Origin: Sitta carolinensis
Taxonomy: Eukaryota > Chordata > Aves > Passeriformes > Sittidae
NCBI GenBank assembly: GCA_032173965.1
Contig: JAVUNC010000006.1
Coordinates: 20,764,370-20,828,369 of the forward strand
DNA length: 64,000 bases
Reading direction: 5' to 3'
In this document: positions 26,501-36,905 of the stretch, in pieces
Layout: each line of letters begins with the position of its first letter
Position numbering within the stretch: position 1 is the first letter of the stretch
The notes under the pieces: generated by a model
What the model saw: only the letters and a program-made list of their open reading frames with translations
What the model was told of the DNA's origin: nothing
The model's database searches: none
Program-made: the position numbers and the translations under genes

Positions 26501-28962
26501 GCCCTTAATGTTCTTTTCTGGTGTGGCTTTGGGCTGGAGTCACCTTGCTTGGTGCACACACTGAGGGTTAAATGGCCCAACATCACCACTACTTGTCCCT
26601 GCATCTCTCCCTCTCCTCGTTTGGTCCTGCTCCCTCTGGTTCCTCTGCATCTACCTGTTCCCAAACTGCAACATCTTTTTTTTTTTTCCTTTTTTTTTTT
26701 TTTTTTTCCCCTTGCAATAGATGCCTTCCTCCTAAATTACATTTTTCCTCTTCACTTGGCCTTGCCACAGCTCTGGAAACAAACAGCTCACATTAAAAGT
26801 GTTTCTAAGGGAGTGTTATTTTCATGCCATCTTTGCTAATGGCATCTCTGTTGGAAACTGTCAGTTGAATGCTGTTTGACACATCCCTGGCTGTCACACA
26901 CGGAGGAGAGCCAGAAAATGGGAAACCTTCTTTCCAAAGGAGATGAGATTTCAATGGAAGTGTCAGTTTTTAACTTAAGTCTTCTCAAATATTACATTCA
27001 CAAAAAAGAATTCACCAACAGCTGCACTTCTAAGAGACCAAGGGACTGATTACATCTGTCATGTGGATAATATATTGCCCTTTGAATGATAGGTGTGTAC
27101 ACGAACTTGCAGAGCCTCTATGACCAATGAAGGGACTTCAAAGGTGGTGGTGGGTGGCAGTGGTGGTGGTGGGCTGGGCTGGAGGCAGGGGAGAGCCCAG
27201 GGCATTCACTACCTCAGGTGTTTTCAATAAATCTCATGTACTTCACACAAAGATGCTTTAAAGCCCCTTGACAGCCTCAGCATTTTAACACCTATTTTCG
27301 ATTATGCAACAGCCACTATTTGTAAACAGGTCGGGAAAAAATGGTATAAGGGAGTTGCATTCGTATTTTAAACAGAAAGCACAGCACTTCAAATGCAAAT
27401 AGGAGACATCCTGTCTATGAGGACGTTTAGCCAATTGCTTGATGCATGTGGTTTCAAAGATGGTTGACTTCTATCCAAAAGACACAGATGGGATGACTTA
27501 GACACAAACAGCTTTTAATTTACCACTTATGTTGTGTCTTTACTTTACCTGCTGCTCTTAGAGCAATGAGGCTGCAAACACAGACCTAGAAAGAGCATTC
27601 CTGGTTAGAGCTCCTGGTTAGACACGTGAGGAGCCTGTCCTTGAACCGGCCCTGCTGCCCTGAAATGTCACAATTTCCAGTCAAAAAAACCCCACAGAAG
27701 TCCAGCAGAGTAGACCAGGCCACCTGTGCCATGGGCAATCCCTTGTTTAGTTTAAAATACATTTCAAAGGTTCAATATTTTAGCACTGAGGGACAGAGTT
27801 GTAGCTGAAATACCCTGCAGGATTCAGTGGGATATCCTTCTTCTGTTCTCTTCCCTCAAAACAGTGGCTCAGCTCTGTTGCAAAACCTATTAAGGAACAG
27901 GGTGAAGTTTCACACCATGTAAGTATGAAGGCAGATGGGTAATTCATACACAAGATATCCAGATACTTTGTGGATCCAAAGTCTGCTCAGCTCCACAGAA
28001 ACCCCTGTGATCTCTGGATTAAGCCCAGCAAGCATCTACCAGAAAGGGCAAAGAAAAAGCCAGTTTATTCAGGTGCACTAAAACAGACAAAATAGATAAA
28101 AATAAAACATATGAGTTACCAGTCCACGTGTCTACAAGGGGCATAAGTTTCCATCGACCTCTTTGCCTCAGGGACATGAAATAATTGTGATTCTTATGTG
28201 CCAAAAAAGCCCTGTGTAAATATCGCTCATTGCTAAACAAAACAAAAGGTTGTTTGACCAATCAGATGTGACAAAACAAAAAGAACACCACAAGGAAGTA
28301 AACATGTGAAGTCCACATTTTCTGAGGGACTCTTGAAAAATGCTCTAAATGAGTATTTTGGAGCTCGGTTTTGTGCAGGTGCTAGGAAGTTTTATACTCA
28401 GAATGCCTGGAATATTTTCTCCACTACAGGGAAATTAATAAATACAAGTGTGCCGGAGTCTGTTGTGCCAATACTAACCATTAACTTTTGGCTTCAAGCC
28501 ACTACTGTCTACTTTGCAGTGGATTCTGCCACAAAGGGAAAGGTCATTACAGGCCCGTGCTTTCTTCTCCTTAGTGTGTTCCAAAATAATTAACAGAAGT
28601 TGTTCAGCAGATGGTTCCCCTTCTGTCAGCAAGCACCTACAGTTTAATGGGTTATGCTGGATTCCTCACCGTCACTGGGTGAGGCTGGAAGGAAAATTAA
28701 AATGTATCATCTTTGATCCACCCACTTGTAATTAGTTCTTAGGGTTTCACATAATAGCAAATATAAAGGAGGTGGGAGAGGGGAAATGAAATCATTACAA
28801 ACCCGGGGATCAGCAGCAGCCATGTAAAGCTGTGATTACGTTATCCAGCGGCATCTCGCTGCTGCACTGCCACGGGGTTGTAATTGTTTCAGCTGGGGAT
28901 TTGAAGATTTACTAATTGTATGTTTTTCAGTGTCCTAGTCTGGAGATTCAGCAGGAAACCAC
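26501..28962. other. Non-coding sequence with poly-T tract and GGT-rich patch
   Basis: It contains the T-rich tract at 26676-26707 and a GGT-rich stretch at about 27143-27170. The interval 27000-27560 is AT-rich and low in repeats. The interval 28790-28920 looks like conserved regulatory DNA (see findings). No gene is recognised. Confidence 0.55.
26676..26707. repeat. Poly-T tract interrupted by CC
   Basis: Two long T runs separated by CC, followed by CCCC. Low complexity. Confidence 0.9.
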
Positions 28963-28984
28963 AAAAAAAAAAAAAAAAAAAAAA
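28963..28984. repeat. Poly-A run
   Basis: Twenty-two consecutive A residues after GGAAACCAC. It might mark the 3' end of an old retroposed sequence on the plus strand, but the upstream sequence matches nothing that I recognise. Confidence 0.85.
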
Positions 28985-30012
28985 TAGGAAGAGAAGCCTG
29001 TGTTTGTAAACTGACAGTGATGATCCCTTCGTGCCCTTGCAGCAGCCAGAGGCCCAGGCAGGAGAGGATGAGCAAGCAGCCAAACTCTGCTGCAATCCGG
29101 GGGAAAAAAGTATCCTTGCCCCAGGAGTTTACATTGTCAGCAAACAAAGACTGGTCAGGAACTGGGATCACCAACTTCATTTACAAAAGGAAAAGCAAAA
29201 CTCCCATCAAGGATTTAAGGGCTGCCTCTTCTAAAAGCTCGGAGCGTTTTCCATTCCGTTAGAAGAGCTGGGGTGTGGGCAGCTGCAAATCCCAAGGGAT
29301 CAATCTCACCTGAGCTCAGCTGTGCAATCTAGACCCCCTCAGCTTCATCCAGAGGGTCTGAGTCACCCAGCAGAGCCTGGGCCTCTCCATCTCCTCTGGC
29401 TGCCCAAGACATCACACTGACAGAAACGCTCCAGTTTCCATGGAAAAATAATAAAAAATTAGCCCATCCTAATTATTATTGTCATCACTTCTTCTATTCA
29501 TAGCTCCACTGTCATAGGGCATAGGAACATTCGATGTGACAAGCCAGGACCCCACTTCTGTGAGTTTTTTCCTACAGCTGTTGCAAAAGAATTTTTAAAA
29601 GAGGCTTCTCAGGAGATCCAGGATGCACCTCTGTGCTTTGGTTGCTTTCCTGCAAGCATGGGAGAGAGCACAAATCCATGGAAGAATGAAGGAGAACATC
29701 TGGGACCTGTGCAAAGTTTCTTGATACTGAATGGGAAGTGGCAAGTGGCATGGGAACAGGAGAGAGGACAAAAAAGTGTTGGTAGGAATGGGTTTGGGAA
29801 TTTTGGGAACCATCTAGAAAAGCACTGTGGTGTGACAGGCTGAAAGCCACATGGTGAAAGCCACATGGTGGCACAGAAACCTTTGCAAGAGCTGCTGAGG
29901 TGGGCAGCAGTGGTTGTAAGAGACAGAGGTGATGCTGAGATAGGAAGAGTTTGCAGCTCCACTGGTGGGCAGAAGAAGCCACATCTTCAAGGAGTGCTGA
30001 AAAATTGATATT
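28985..30012. other. Unique non-coding sequence
   Basis: No gene recognised. A 14-bp perfect tandem duplication (TGAAAGCCACATGG) lies at 29841-29868. The 80-codon open frame at 29017-29262 has a protein-like composition but no domain, and no splice context strong enough to call. Confidence 0.5.
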
Positions 30013-30228
30013 CGTAGAATCACAGAATAATTTGGGTTGGATGGGACACTTAAAGGCCACCTAGCCCATCCCTCTGCAATAAGCAGGGATGTTTTCATCT
30101 AGGTCTGGTTGCTCAGTCCTTGAACACTTCCAGGGATGGGGCATCCATCACCTCTTTGGGCCACCTGTGCCAGTTCCTCACCACCCTCCTTGCCAAACCT
30201 TTCTTCCTCGTATCTAATATTCCTGTAT
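30013..30228 (-). repeat. CR1 LINE 3'-end fragment
   Basis: Plus-strand order: GTAGAATCACAGAATAATTT, GGGTTGGATGGGACACTTAA, CTTGAACACTTCCAGGGATG, GGGCATCCATCACCTC, and TCACCACCCTCCTTGCCAAA with CGTATCTAATATTCC. This is the antisense of a CR1 3' end, about 215 bp, and moderately diverged. Confidence 0.93.
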
Positions 30229-31407
30229 TCTTAAAAATATGTTGTTAAAGTAGGGAATGTCTGCTCACACTGGCTGCGCTTGAAACAGGCAAAGACTTTG
30301 CAGCTGCCTGAATGCCTGTAATAGGACTGGGGATTGCAGGAAACCAAGGAAATCCAGAGGGACATTTGGGATCATTGCACTGAGGACCTAGTTAGCTAAT
30401 GAGCATGTCTTTGACATTGTCCTCTGTGGCTACAATTTGAAGACAATTCTCTTCTTTTGTTTCTGGGAGGAAAAAAATAATATCCCTTAGGGACCTGTGG
30501 TATTGTTTTAAAAAAATACAAAATTTAAAAAGGCTTTTTACTGAAAAAGTAAAACTAATCCAACTCTTGTGTTCATGCATTCAGAGGGGAGGATTTTGGG
30601 AATAATTCTGAGCTTAGTGAAGCTGCAGAAGTAACCAAAGGACTTCATTATGAAAGGAAGAAGCAGCCACACATAGGTATGGTTTCATGGAGCTAAGAAA
30701 GGAGAGCCTACCATAAAATCAGCTACATAGGGCAGAAAAGACAGGCAAATCAAAGCATCCCTGGTGACAGGGCTTTAAAAACTCTGAATAAAAGCCTTTT
30801 TGGACAAAGCATTGTCTACAAGAGGCACTGCAAGCAAGAGGCTGTTGTGTATTTAATCCTGAGCGTATCCTAGGCTCTCCACACTCACAAGGAACTCTTC
30901 CCTCCATTGCTTTCCCCTCCCAATGGCCACGAGCTGTTCCTTCTCCAAATATTCCAATTTTTTTTCATGGAGAAAGGTCTCATGAGACAACAGGTCTTGC
31001 GGCTGTGTTCCTTATCCCTCCCGATCCCATTCCCTGCTCTGGCCGCGGTCCTCCGCGGCTGGAGATGAAGGAACGAGCCATCAACTTCCATATGGAGTCA
31101 GAGCCACTAGAGGGAGTCGATGTGTTTGCATGGTTCGCACATCCATTCATCTTCCCTTCCTCACTCTCCCCTTGGAAGAGAACGGGAACAGAAAGGGAGG
31201 GAAACGCACCGGGAAGCTGCTCAGGACATTGCTCAACTCCCACCGGTGAATGCTGCAGTAGCTCCACTGACTTCAGTGTTTCCAGTGAGTAGGATTGCTC
31301 TGGGTTTCCAGCCGTGTAACTCAGCAGAAAATGGTCTGTTGGAGTCCCCAGGAATATTTATGTAAGTCTCAAGATCCCACCAGGAGAAGCAAGGGAAAAA
31401 TGAGAGT

Positions 31408-31408
<1 letters not shown>
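30229..31408. other. Unique non-coding sequence with a GC-rich inverted repeat
   Basis: The left part is AT-rich. From about 31010 it becomes CpG-richer and includes a short GC palindrome at 31042-31059 (GCCGCGG, TCCT, CCGCGGC). No gene is recognised. Confidence 0.5.

Positions 31409-31455
<47 letters not shown>
31409..31455. repeat. 47-nt uninterrupted poly-A run
   Basis: Forty-seven consecutive A residues following GAGAGTC. This is the longest homopolymer in the window. No retrogene, SINE or CR1 body precedes it, and CR1 elements do not end in poly-A, so its origin is unclear. The run length may be affected by sequencing or assembly. Confidence 0.95.
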
Positions 31456-31458
<3 letters not shown>

Positions 31459-32084
31459 GATGGTGGAGGTGCTGGAAGGGCTACACAAACTGTCAGGGAA
31501 AGGGAGTAGGAATTATATGGGCTGGGTTGAGGGAGAAGGCTGAAGTGAGGGACAGGGCACTGGACTTTTTGTGAAGAAAAGGTTGTTATAAAGGCACCAG
31601 GCCATCCAGCACCACTTGCTCTCCAGGGCCAGTGTGGGAGGAAGGTCTGGTGGCTCACACCCTCCACCTCAGGATCCGGGAGGACTCGCCCTTGTGTCGC
31701 TGCAGAAAGCAGAGATCCCCCAGCCCTGCACTTCCACCAGTTACTGCTCTGTGAAACACGACCTAAAGGCAAGGGGAGTACCAAAGGTGGAGGTGTGCAG
31801 TTTTCTGGGAACATCCCTGCATCCAGCCTTTTGTTTTCCCATTTGAAATGGCCACTGTGGTTAGCAAAGAGGCAGGAATGTCCTTTGGCACATGGAGTTC
31901 ATTGAAAGTTGCAGGGCCAGTTAGCCATCCTTTCGTCCATGCCACGATTTCCAAACTCCATCCTCTCCTGTGGGGAGCATGGACCATTCTCCAGAGCTGC
32001 TTCCCAAACTGTGACCCTCTCAGCAGGGAGGAGATGCTCTGCCTGTTCTTTGCCGCTATGGGGCTGACACAGAATTAGGGAAAT
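31456..32084. other. Unique non-coding sequence
   Basis: Mixed sequence between the poly-A run and the next CR1. No element or gene is recognised. Confidence 0.5.
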
Positions 32085-32300
32085 CCTCAGTTGGACCACC
32101 AGGGATCAAGTCCAGCTCCTGGCCCTGCACAGACCCCCCAACAATCCCACCCTGGGCATCCCTGGGAGCATTATCCAAACACTCCTGGAGCTCTGGCAGC
32201 CTCGGGGCTGTGCCCATTCCCTGAGAAGCCTGGGCAGTGCCCAGCACCCTCTGGGGGAAGAACCTTACCCTGATATCCAACCACAACTCTAAATGTGTTT
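32085..32300 (-). repeat. CR1 LINE 3'-end fragment, different subfamily
   Basis: Plus-strand order: AAGTCCAGCTCCTGGCCCTG, CAATCCCACCCTGGGCATCC, GCATTATCCAAACACTCCTG, GAGCTCTGGCAGCCTCGGGG, CTGTGCCCATTCCCTGAGAA, GCCTGGGCAGTGCCCAGCAC and GAAGAACCTTACCCTGATAT. This fits the CR1 subfamily whose 3' region has the 'gagctctggcagccttggggc' block, read antisense. It is distinct from the GC-rich type at 12.7 kb. The terminal octamers are not visible. Confidence 0.88.
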
Positions 32301-34012
32301 TAAGCAGCAAGTTTTGCAGGCTCAAGCAAGACTTTCAGAAAGAGAACCCCTCCTTAAACCCCAGTCTGGGCTCTCAGCACATCAATGTCCTCTGCAGGTT
32401 GTCTGCAGCAGATGATGATGGAAAGATGTTGGCTGAAAGTTGCATCTGTGAGCACCCACAAAAGGGTCTGGAAGCACGACTGCAACTTTCCTTACTATAA
32501 ATATTAAGTAATCTAATTGTTCTCCTTTTATGAAAGGAATTTAGGCCGTTCAGGGAAGAGGTGTCAGGAATGTCCTCCTGACAAATGGGGTTTTCATCAG
32601 AATATGACAATGCCAAACTGAAGTTTCTGGAGGGGTGTACCAGTTTCAACCAAATTTTGATCTTGAGCAAAGTTGCTTGGGTCCAGCTCATTATTCCTCA
32701 TGAGTTAAAGGCTGTCCTGAAAAGCCCTTCAGAGGGACTCAAGGAAATGCTTTTTGCCTGGCATCTGGAGTCACATCCACTGCTCCCCTCGTCAAGGCTC
32801 AGCTGATGTACAGCAATTCTCAGCAACCTAAATGTGCATTTAACTCCTCAGAAGAACATCTTAAAGTCTCCTTGCAAGACTCACCTTGAGCCCTTTTTTT
32901 AGGCATGCAATAATCAAGAGGAGAAAAATACAACCAGTAAAGCAGAGCTAGGAAAAAACAGGCAACTGAATTTCTTTTCATTCAAAATGAATGTTCTATC
33001 AAAACTAAAGTGTCACAAACATTTCAACACCACAGTAGCCTCATATGTCTGCTCCCAGCAGTGGCCATCTGTAACCATGCTTCAGCTGGACCAAAATATT
33101 TGATTGGAAGTGATGCAGGACCTACCACACTGAGCTCCTCACCCTTGAATGCTCATTCCAGTTTTAACACAAATAAGTAAACTTGAAACGCTAATCCACC
33201 AGCTTCCCTCAGTGAGAGCTGTGCTTCCAGTTTGCTTCAGGAGATTTTCTTTTGAGAGACCTTTATCTTTCTATCTGAAAGCTTCCGTGTTTGCCGGGAT
33301 GCTGGCACGACAGAGTGACTGCACTCGAGTTCCCCAAATAAAGTACTGACAAATTTATTGTCTGCAATAATATTTTCCTACCTCTGTGAGGTGGGTTGAA
33401 CCTATTCCACTTTCCCCTTAGTAAAAAACAACACTGATGACAGTAATTTATGCTTTGGTCAAGGCCAAGAGGACTAATTAGAGCATATTAAGCTGAACAG
33501 TGCAGGCAGTTCCTGCTCTTCTCCTGGGTACAGATCCCATATGCCACGGGCATCCTCCTATCCACATCCAGGAATGGCTGTTCCCAGACTGGAAAAAGCA
33601 TTTTGCTAACAGACATTTGTGCAGTTCCTTAGTAGGGACTTCCACTGTTTCCGGGATTCCTTAATCATTTCCCTAACAACCACGGATAACAAACGTGACC
33701 TTCCTGTGAAAAATGAGGCTAGGTCTATAAACATGTTATTAAGAATAAATGAAGCTTTTAGGAGAAGGGGTTAGTTGGGGGTCTTTACTGGGCTGTTAGC
33801 CCCTGGAAACTTGAATGTAAAGAGAAAACAATTAGAGCCCCAGCCCCAAAGGATGCTGCGCTCAGCCAGGGAGGCTGTAATTAGGTTTCTGCTGCCGTTA
33901 ATCGCTTCTAAAGTGAGTGATCATAAATTACAAAGTGTGCAGAATCCTCCCAGAGCATGGCCTGAAAAGCTCCTCTGAGCTGGCTTGGGTAAGGGAGAGA
34001 AAGAGAAAGAGT
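32301..34012. other. Unique non-coding sequence, possible regulatory block
   Basis: No gene is recognised. The part at 33715-33960 has several TAAT cores and looks like conserved non-coding DNA (see findings). A purine-rich lead-in at 33991-34011 precedes the long purine tract. Confidence 0.5.
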
Positions 34013-34333
34013 GGGAGAGGAGAGGAGAGGAGAGGAGAGGAGAGGGAGAGGAGAGGAGAGGAGAGGAGAGGAGAGGAGAGGAGAGGAGAGGAGAGGAGAG
34101 GAGAGGAGAGGAGAGGAGAGGAGAGAGGAGAGGAGAGGAGAGGAGAGGAGAGGAGGAGGAGAGGAGAGGAGAGGAGAGGAGAGGAGAGGAGAGGAGAGGA
34201 GAGGAGAGGAGAGGAGAGGAGAGAGAGAGAGGAGAGGAGAGGAGAGGAGAGGAGAGGAGGAAGGAGAGGAGAGGAGAGGAGAGGAGAGGAGAGGAGAGAG
34301 AGGAGAGGAGAGGAGAGGAGAGGAGAGGGAGGA
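34013..34333. repeat. GGAGA microsatellite, 321-nt pure purine tract
   Basis: The plus strand has only A and G for 321 nt, mostly tandem GGAGA pentamers with a few phase slips (for example GAGAGAGAGAG near 34222 and GGAAGG near 34259). A strand without T cannot contain a stop codon, and the complementary pyrimidine strand cannot either, so all six frames are open through it; the resulting Arg/Glu/Gly-rich frames are not genes. Long homopurine-homopyrimidine DNA with mirror symmetry is known to favour triplex (H-DNA) structure. Confidence 0.98.
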
Positions 34334-35400
34334 TTTTCCTTCTTTCTCTTTCCTACTCTTCCCATGTATCAGTCAGGCCTCTAAATTAATGTTGGAAAGG
34401 GAGGCTTAGGCTAAACCAAACCCCAGGCTTGCTTCTTTTTCTGTAAATACACAGGCATGCACTCACACATGCATGCATAGTTAGTTAAGTGAAGAAAATG
34501 TACCTCCAAACATCATATTTAATTTCATTAGCTACTGTTGCTTTCTTGGAATCCGCCTATAGCACATGAAGATAAACATTCTCCGAGTGATAAGGGTGTG
34601 TTTATAAACTTTGTTTGGGATGAAAGAAGCCCTAACTGGTGTGTTTTTATAGTAGGGTTAATGGTGCTTTACTAATCCCTTGCCTGTGACCAAGAAGCAC
34701 AGACATCTTGACTTTCCTGGGAGATGTGGATGCATTTTCCTTCTTCCCGGGCCCTCAGCGTGCAGCTGGAAGACAATGAACCACCCCCAGCTCGGTGAGG
34801 GTGAATTGAGAAGCAGCAGCATCACATTCCTGGGACTTCACCACCAGCCGCTCAACGTTCCCAGAGTGCAGAATCAATTCAGCACATTGTTATTTTACAA
34901 TTTGGCTTTGTTTTGGGGGGCCTTTTCTTATTTTTTTATTTGTTTTCCAGAGAAAACCACTACAGCAAATTTTCTACAGCTTCCAAACTCTTGCGCCGGT
35001 ACTCCCTAAGTACCCAGCACCTGGGAGCCCCAGTCTGTTGGAGGATTTCAGCCTAATGTCAGACACACTGGACAGGGAAGGCTCCAACCTTATTTTTGTT
35101 GAATTGGCCACTTCACCTACACCCCTCTCGCACAACTCATCGCCCACGGCTGTGCTGCCCTCAGCTTCCTCAGCCACATCCTTTTGGCTGCTCTGCTCCA
35201 GCTCCTCGCTGCTCAGCTGAATTGGAGGCTTCCTCCCACTGCCAGCCCCTCCGCGTGGTGCAAATCCCAACCTTCCCAAAAGGTCAGGGCTCTCTGTTTA
35301 CCCGGCCTTCTGTTTCGAATTTGGGAGACAATGGCTCGCGGGGAGCCGAGCGGGGGAGATGTGCGCAGTGCTGAGTCACGGGAGTCCAAGATGGATTTGC
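34334..35400. other. Unique non-coding sequence
   Basis: No gene is recognised. The left part is AT-rich; 35140-35400 is richer in GC and CpG (for example CGCGGGGAGCCGAGCGGGGG near 35338). Confidence 0.5.
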
Positions 35401-35431
35401 TGTGAATGCTGCTAATGTGGCAGCATTCACA
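35401..35431. repeat. Perfect 12-bp inverted repeat (hairpin)
   Basis: TGTGAATGCTGC at 35401-35412 and its exact complement GCAGCATTCACA at 35420-35431 are separated by a 7-nt loop, TAATGTG. It could fold as a hairpin in single-stranded DNA or RNA. The stem is too short for a typical microRNA precursor. Confidence 0.9.
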
Positions 35432-35607
35432 ATTATCCTCGGGCCAGGGGATGCTGCAATGCTGGGAGAAATGGAATGCTCGTGCCCTTGTGCAGCCACC
35501 ACATCACCTACCTGCCGTGGGCCGGGGAGAGTCCAGAATGGAGCAGTGGTGGTCATGGGTACTCTGTCTCCTTCTACCAGTTTGCCAGCTGGATATAATC
35601 ACAGGAA

Positions 35608-35895
35608 CATGGAATCATAGATTCACACTCTGGTTTGGGTTTGAAAGGACCTGAAAGCTCGTCTTGTTACAACCCCTGTCATTGACAGGGGCACCTTCCA
35701 CTCTCCCAAGCCCTGTCCAACCTGGCTGTGGACACTGCCAGGGATCCAGGGGCAGCCACAGCTGCTCTGGGCACCCTGGATCAGGGCCTCCCCACCCTCA
35801 CAGGGAAGAATTTCTTCCTTGTATCTCATCTATCCCTGCCCTCTGTCAACTTAAAGCCATGCCCCTTGTTCTATCACTCCAGGCCCTTTTAATGC
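35608..35895 (-). repeat. CR1 LINE 3'-end fragment
   Basis: Plus-strand order: ATGGAATCATAGATTCACAC, TGGTTTGGGTTTGAAAGGAC, CTTCCACTCTCCCAAGCCCT, GGATCCAGGGGCAGCCACAG, TGCTCTGGGCACCCTGGATC, and GAAGAATTTCTTCCTTGTAT with CCTTGTTCTATCACTCC. This is the antisense of a CR1 3' end of the GC-rich type, about 290 bp. Confidence 0.95.
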
Positions 35896-36299
35896 TGGAG
35901 TTCAGAAATTCTCTTTCAGGAGAAAGCTCAGGGAGAGGCAAAGGATTAATGGAGAGGCTAAAAAGAAGAACAACAAAGATAAAAATCAATCCAAAGGCAT
36001 AATTTTGGGGCATTAATGTCCATTAGGAACTGGTGGTGATGAGAGGACATTTCTGTAAATTAGTCTGGTTTTGTCTCATGCAAGATATTCTCAGCACCTG
36101 GATCCTGTGAAAGCAAAGAGCTGTGGAAGCCCACAGTTCATTCTTGTCTCTTCCTGCTACAAAAAACAGTAGCCCAGATTTGCCCCCTTTTATAAAATAA
36201 CACTCAGTTTAACTAAAGGCTGCAGTGAAGCAATCTCTATACAGATGTACTCCTCCAGCAAACTTGTCTCAGTGCACAAATGTTTCTACGATCAGCAAC
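35896..36299. other. Unique non-coding spacer
   Basis: About 400 bp between a CR1 fragment and a microsatellite. Nothing is recognised. Confidence 0.5.
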
Positions 36300-36406
36300 A
36301 GATGGATGGATGGATGGATGGATGGAATGGATGGATGGATGGATGGATGGATGGATGTGGATGGATGGATGGATGGATGGATGGATGGATGGATGGATGG
36401 ATGGAT
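36300..36406. repeat. TGGA tetranucleotide microsatellite
   Basis: Tandem GGAT/TGGA units fill about 107 bp with two interruptions (GGAATGG near 36325 and GTGG near 36357). The Met-Asp-Gly-Trp-rich frame across it is an artefact. Confidence 0.97.
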
Positions 36407-36530
36407 CAGGAGGTGTGACTCTCCTTCTATGATTTGTCAAAATCGACTTCTGAAATGTCTCTAATAGGAAACCCTCAGGAAAAAAAAGCCAAATAAACAT
36501 GAGGTGGAAGAAAGGGAAAAAAATCCAAAC

Positions 36531-36905
36531 CTAGAATCATGGAATCATTGAGATTGGAAAAGAATATGAAGATCATCAAGTCCAACTGTTCCCCAGCACT
36601 GCCAAGGCCACCACTAATCCATGTCCCCAAGTGCCACATCCACACATGGCTTTTAAATCCCTCCAGGATGGGGACTCCACCACAGCTCTGGGCAGCCTAT
36701 TCCAGTGCTTGACAACCCTTTGCACAAAGAAATTTTTCCCAATATCTAATCTAAACCTCCCTGATGCAAACTGAGGCCATTTCCTTTTGTCCTGTGACTT
36801 AGGAGAGGATGTTGAACCTCACCTGATTACAAACTCCTTTCATGTAGTTGTAGAAAGAGAGAATGTCTTTCCTCAGGCTCCTTTTCTCCAAGTTAAACCC
36901 CATAA
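36531..36905 (-). repeat. CR1 LINE 3'-end fragment, another subfamily
   Basis: Plus-strand order: AGAATCATGGAATCATTGAG, GATCATCAAGTCCAACTGTT, CCAAGTGCCACATCCACACA, TGGGGACTCCACCACAGCTC, CTGGGCAGCCTATTCCAGTG, TTTCCCAATATCTAATCTAA, and TTCCTTTTGTCCTGTGACTT, followed by a degenerate 'aggctccttttctccaagttaa' block. This is the antisense of the CR1 type carrying 'cacttggggacatg…'. Two octamer copies sit at the left edge. At about 375 bp it is one of the longer copies here. Confidence 0.93.

Noticed and set aside
29017..29262. 80-codon frame with protein-like composition after a poly-A run
   Set aside because: No recognisable domain, and no paired splice signals strong enough to support an exon.
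33917..34389. Arg/Glu/Gly-rich and Ser/Leu/Pro-rich open frames
   Set aside because: A pure purine strand and its complement cannot encode stop codons, so openness carries no information.
36225..36500. Open frames rich in Met-Asp-Gly-Trp or Ile-His-Pro-Ser
   Set aside because: Translation of the TGGA microsatellite.
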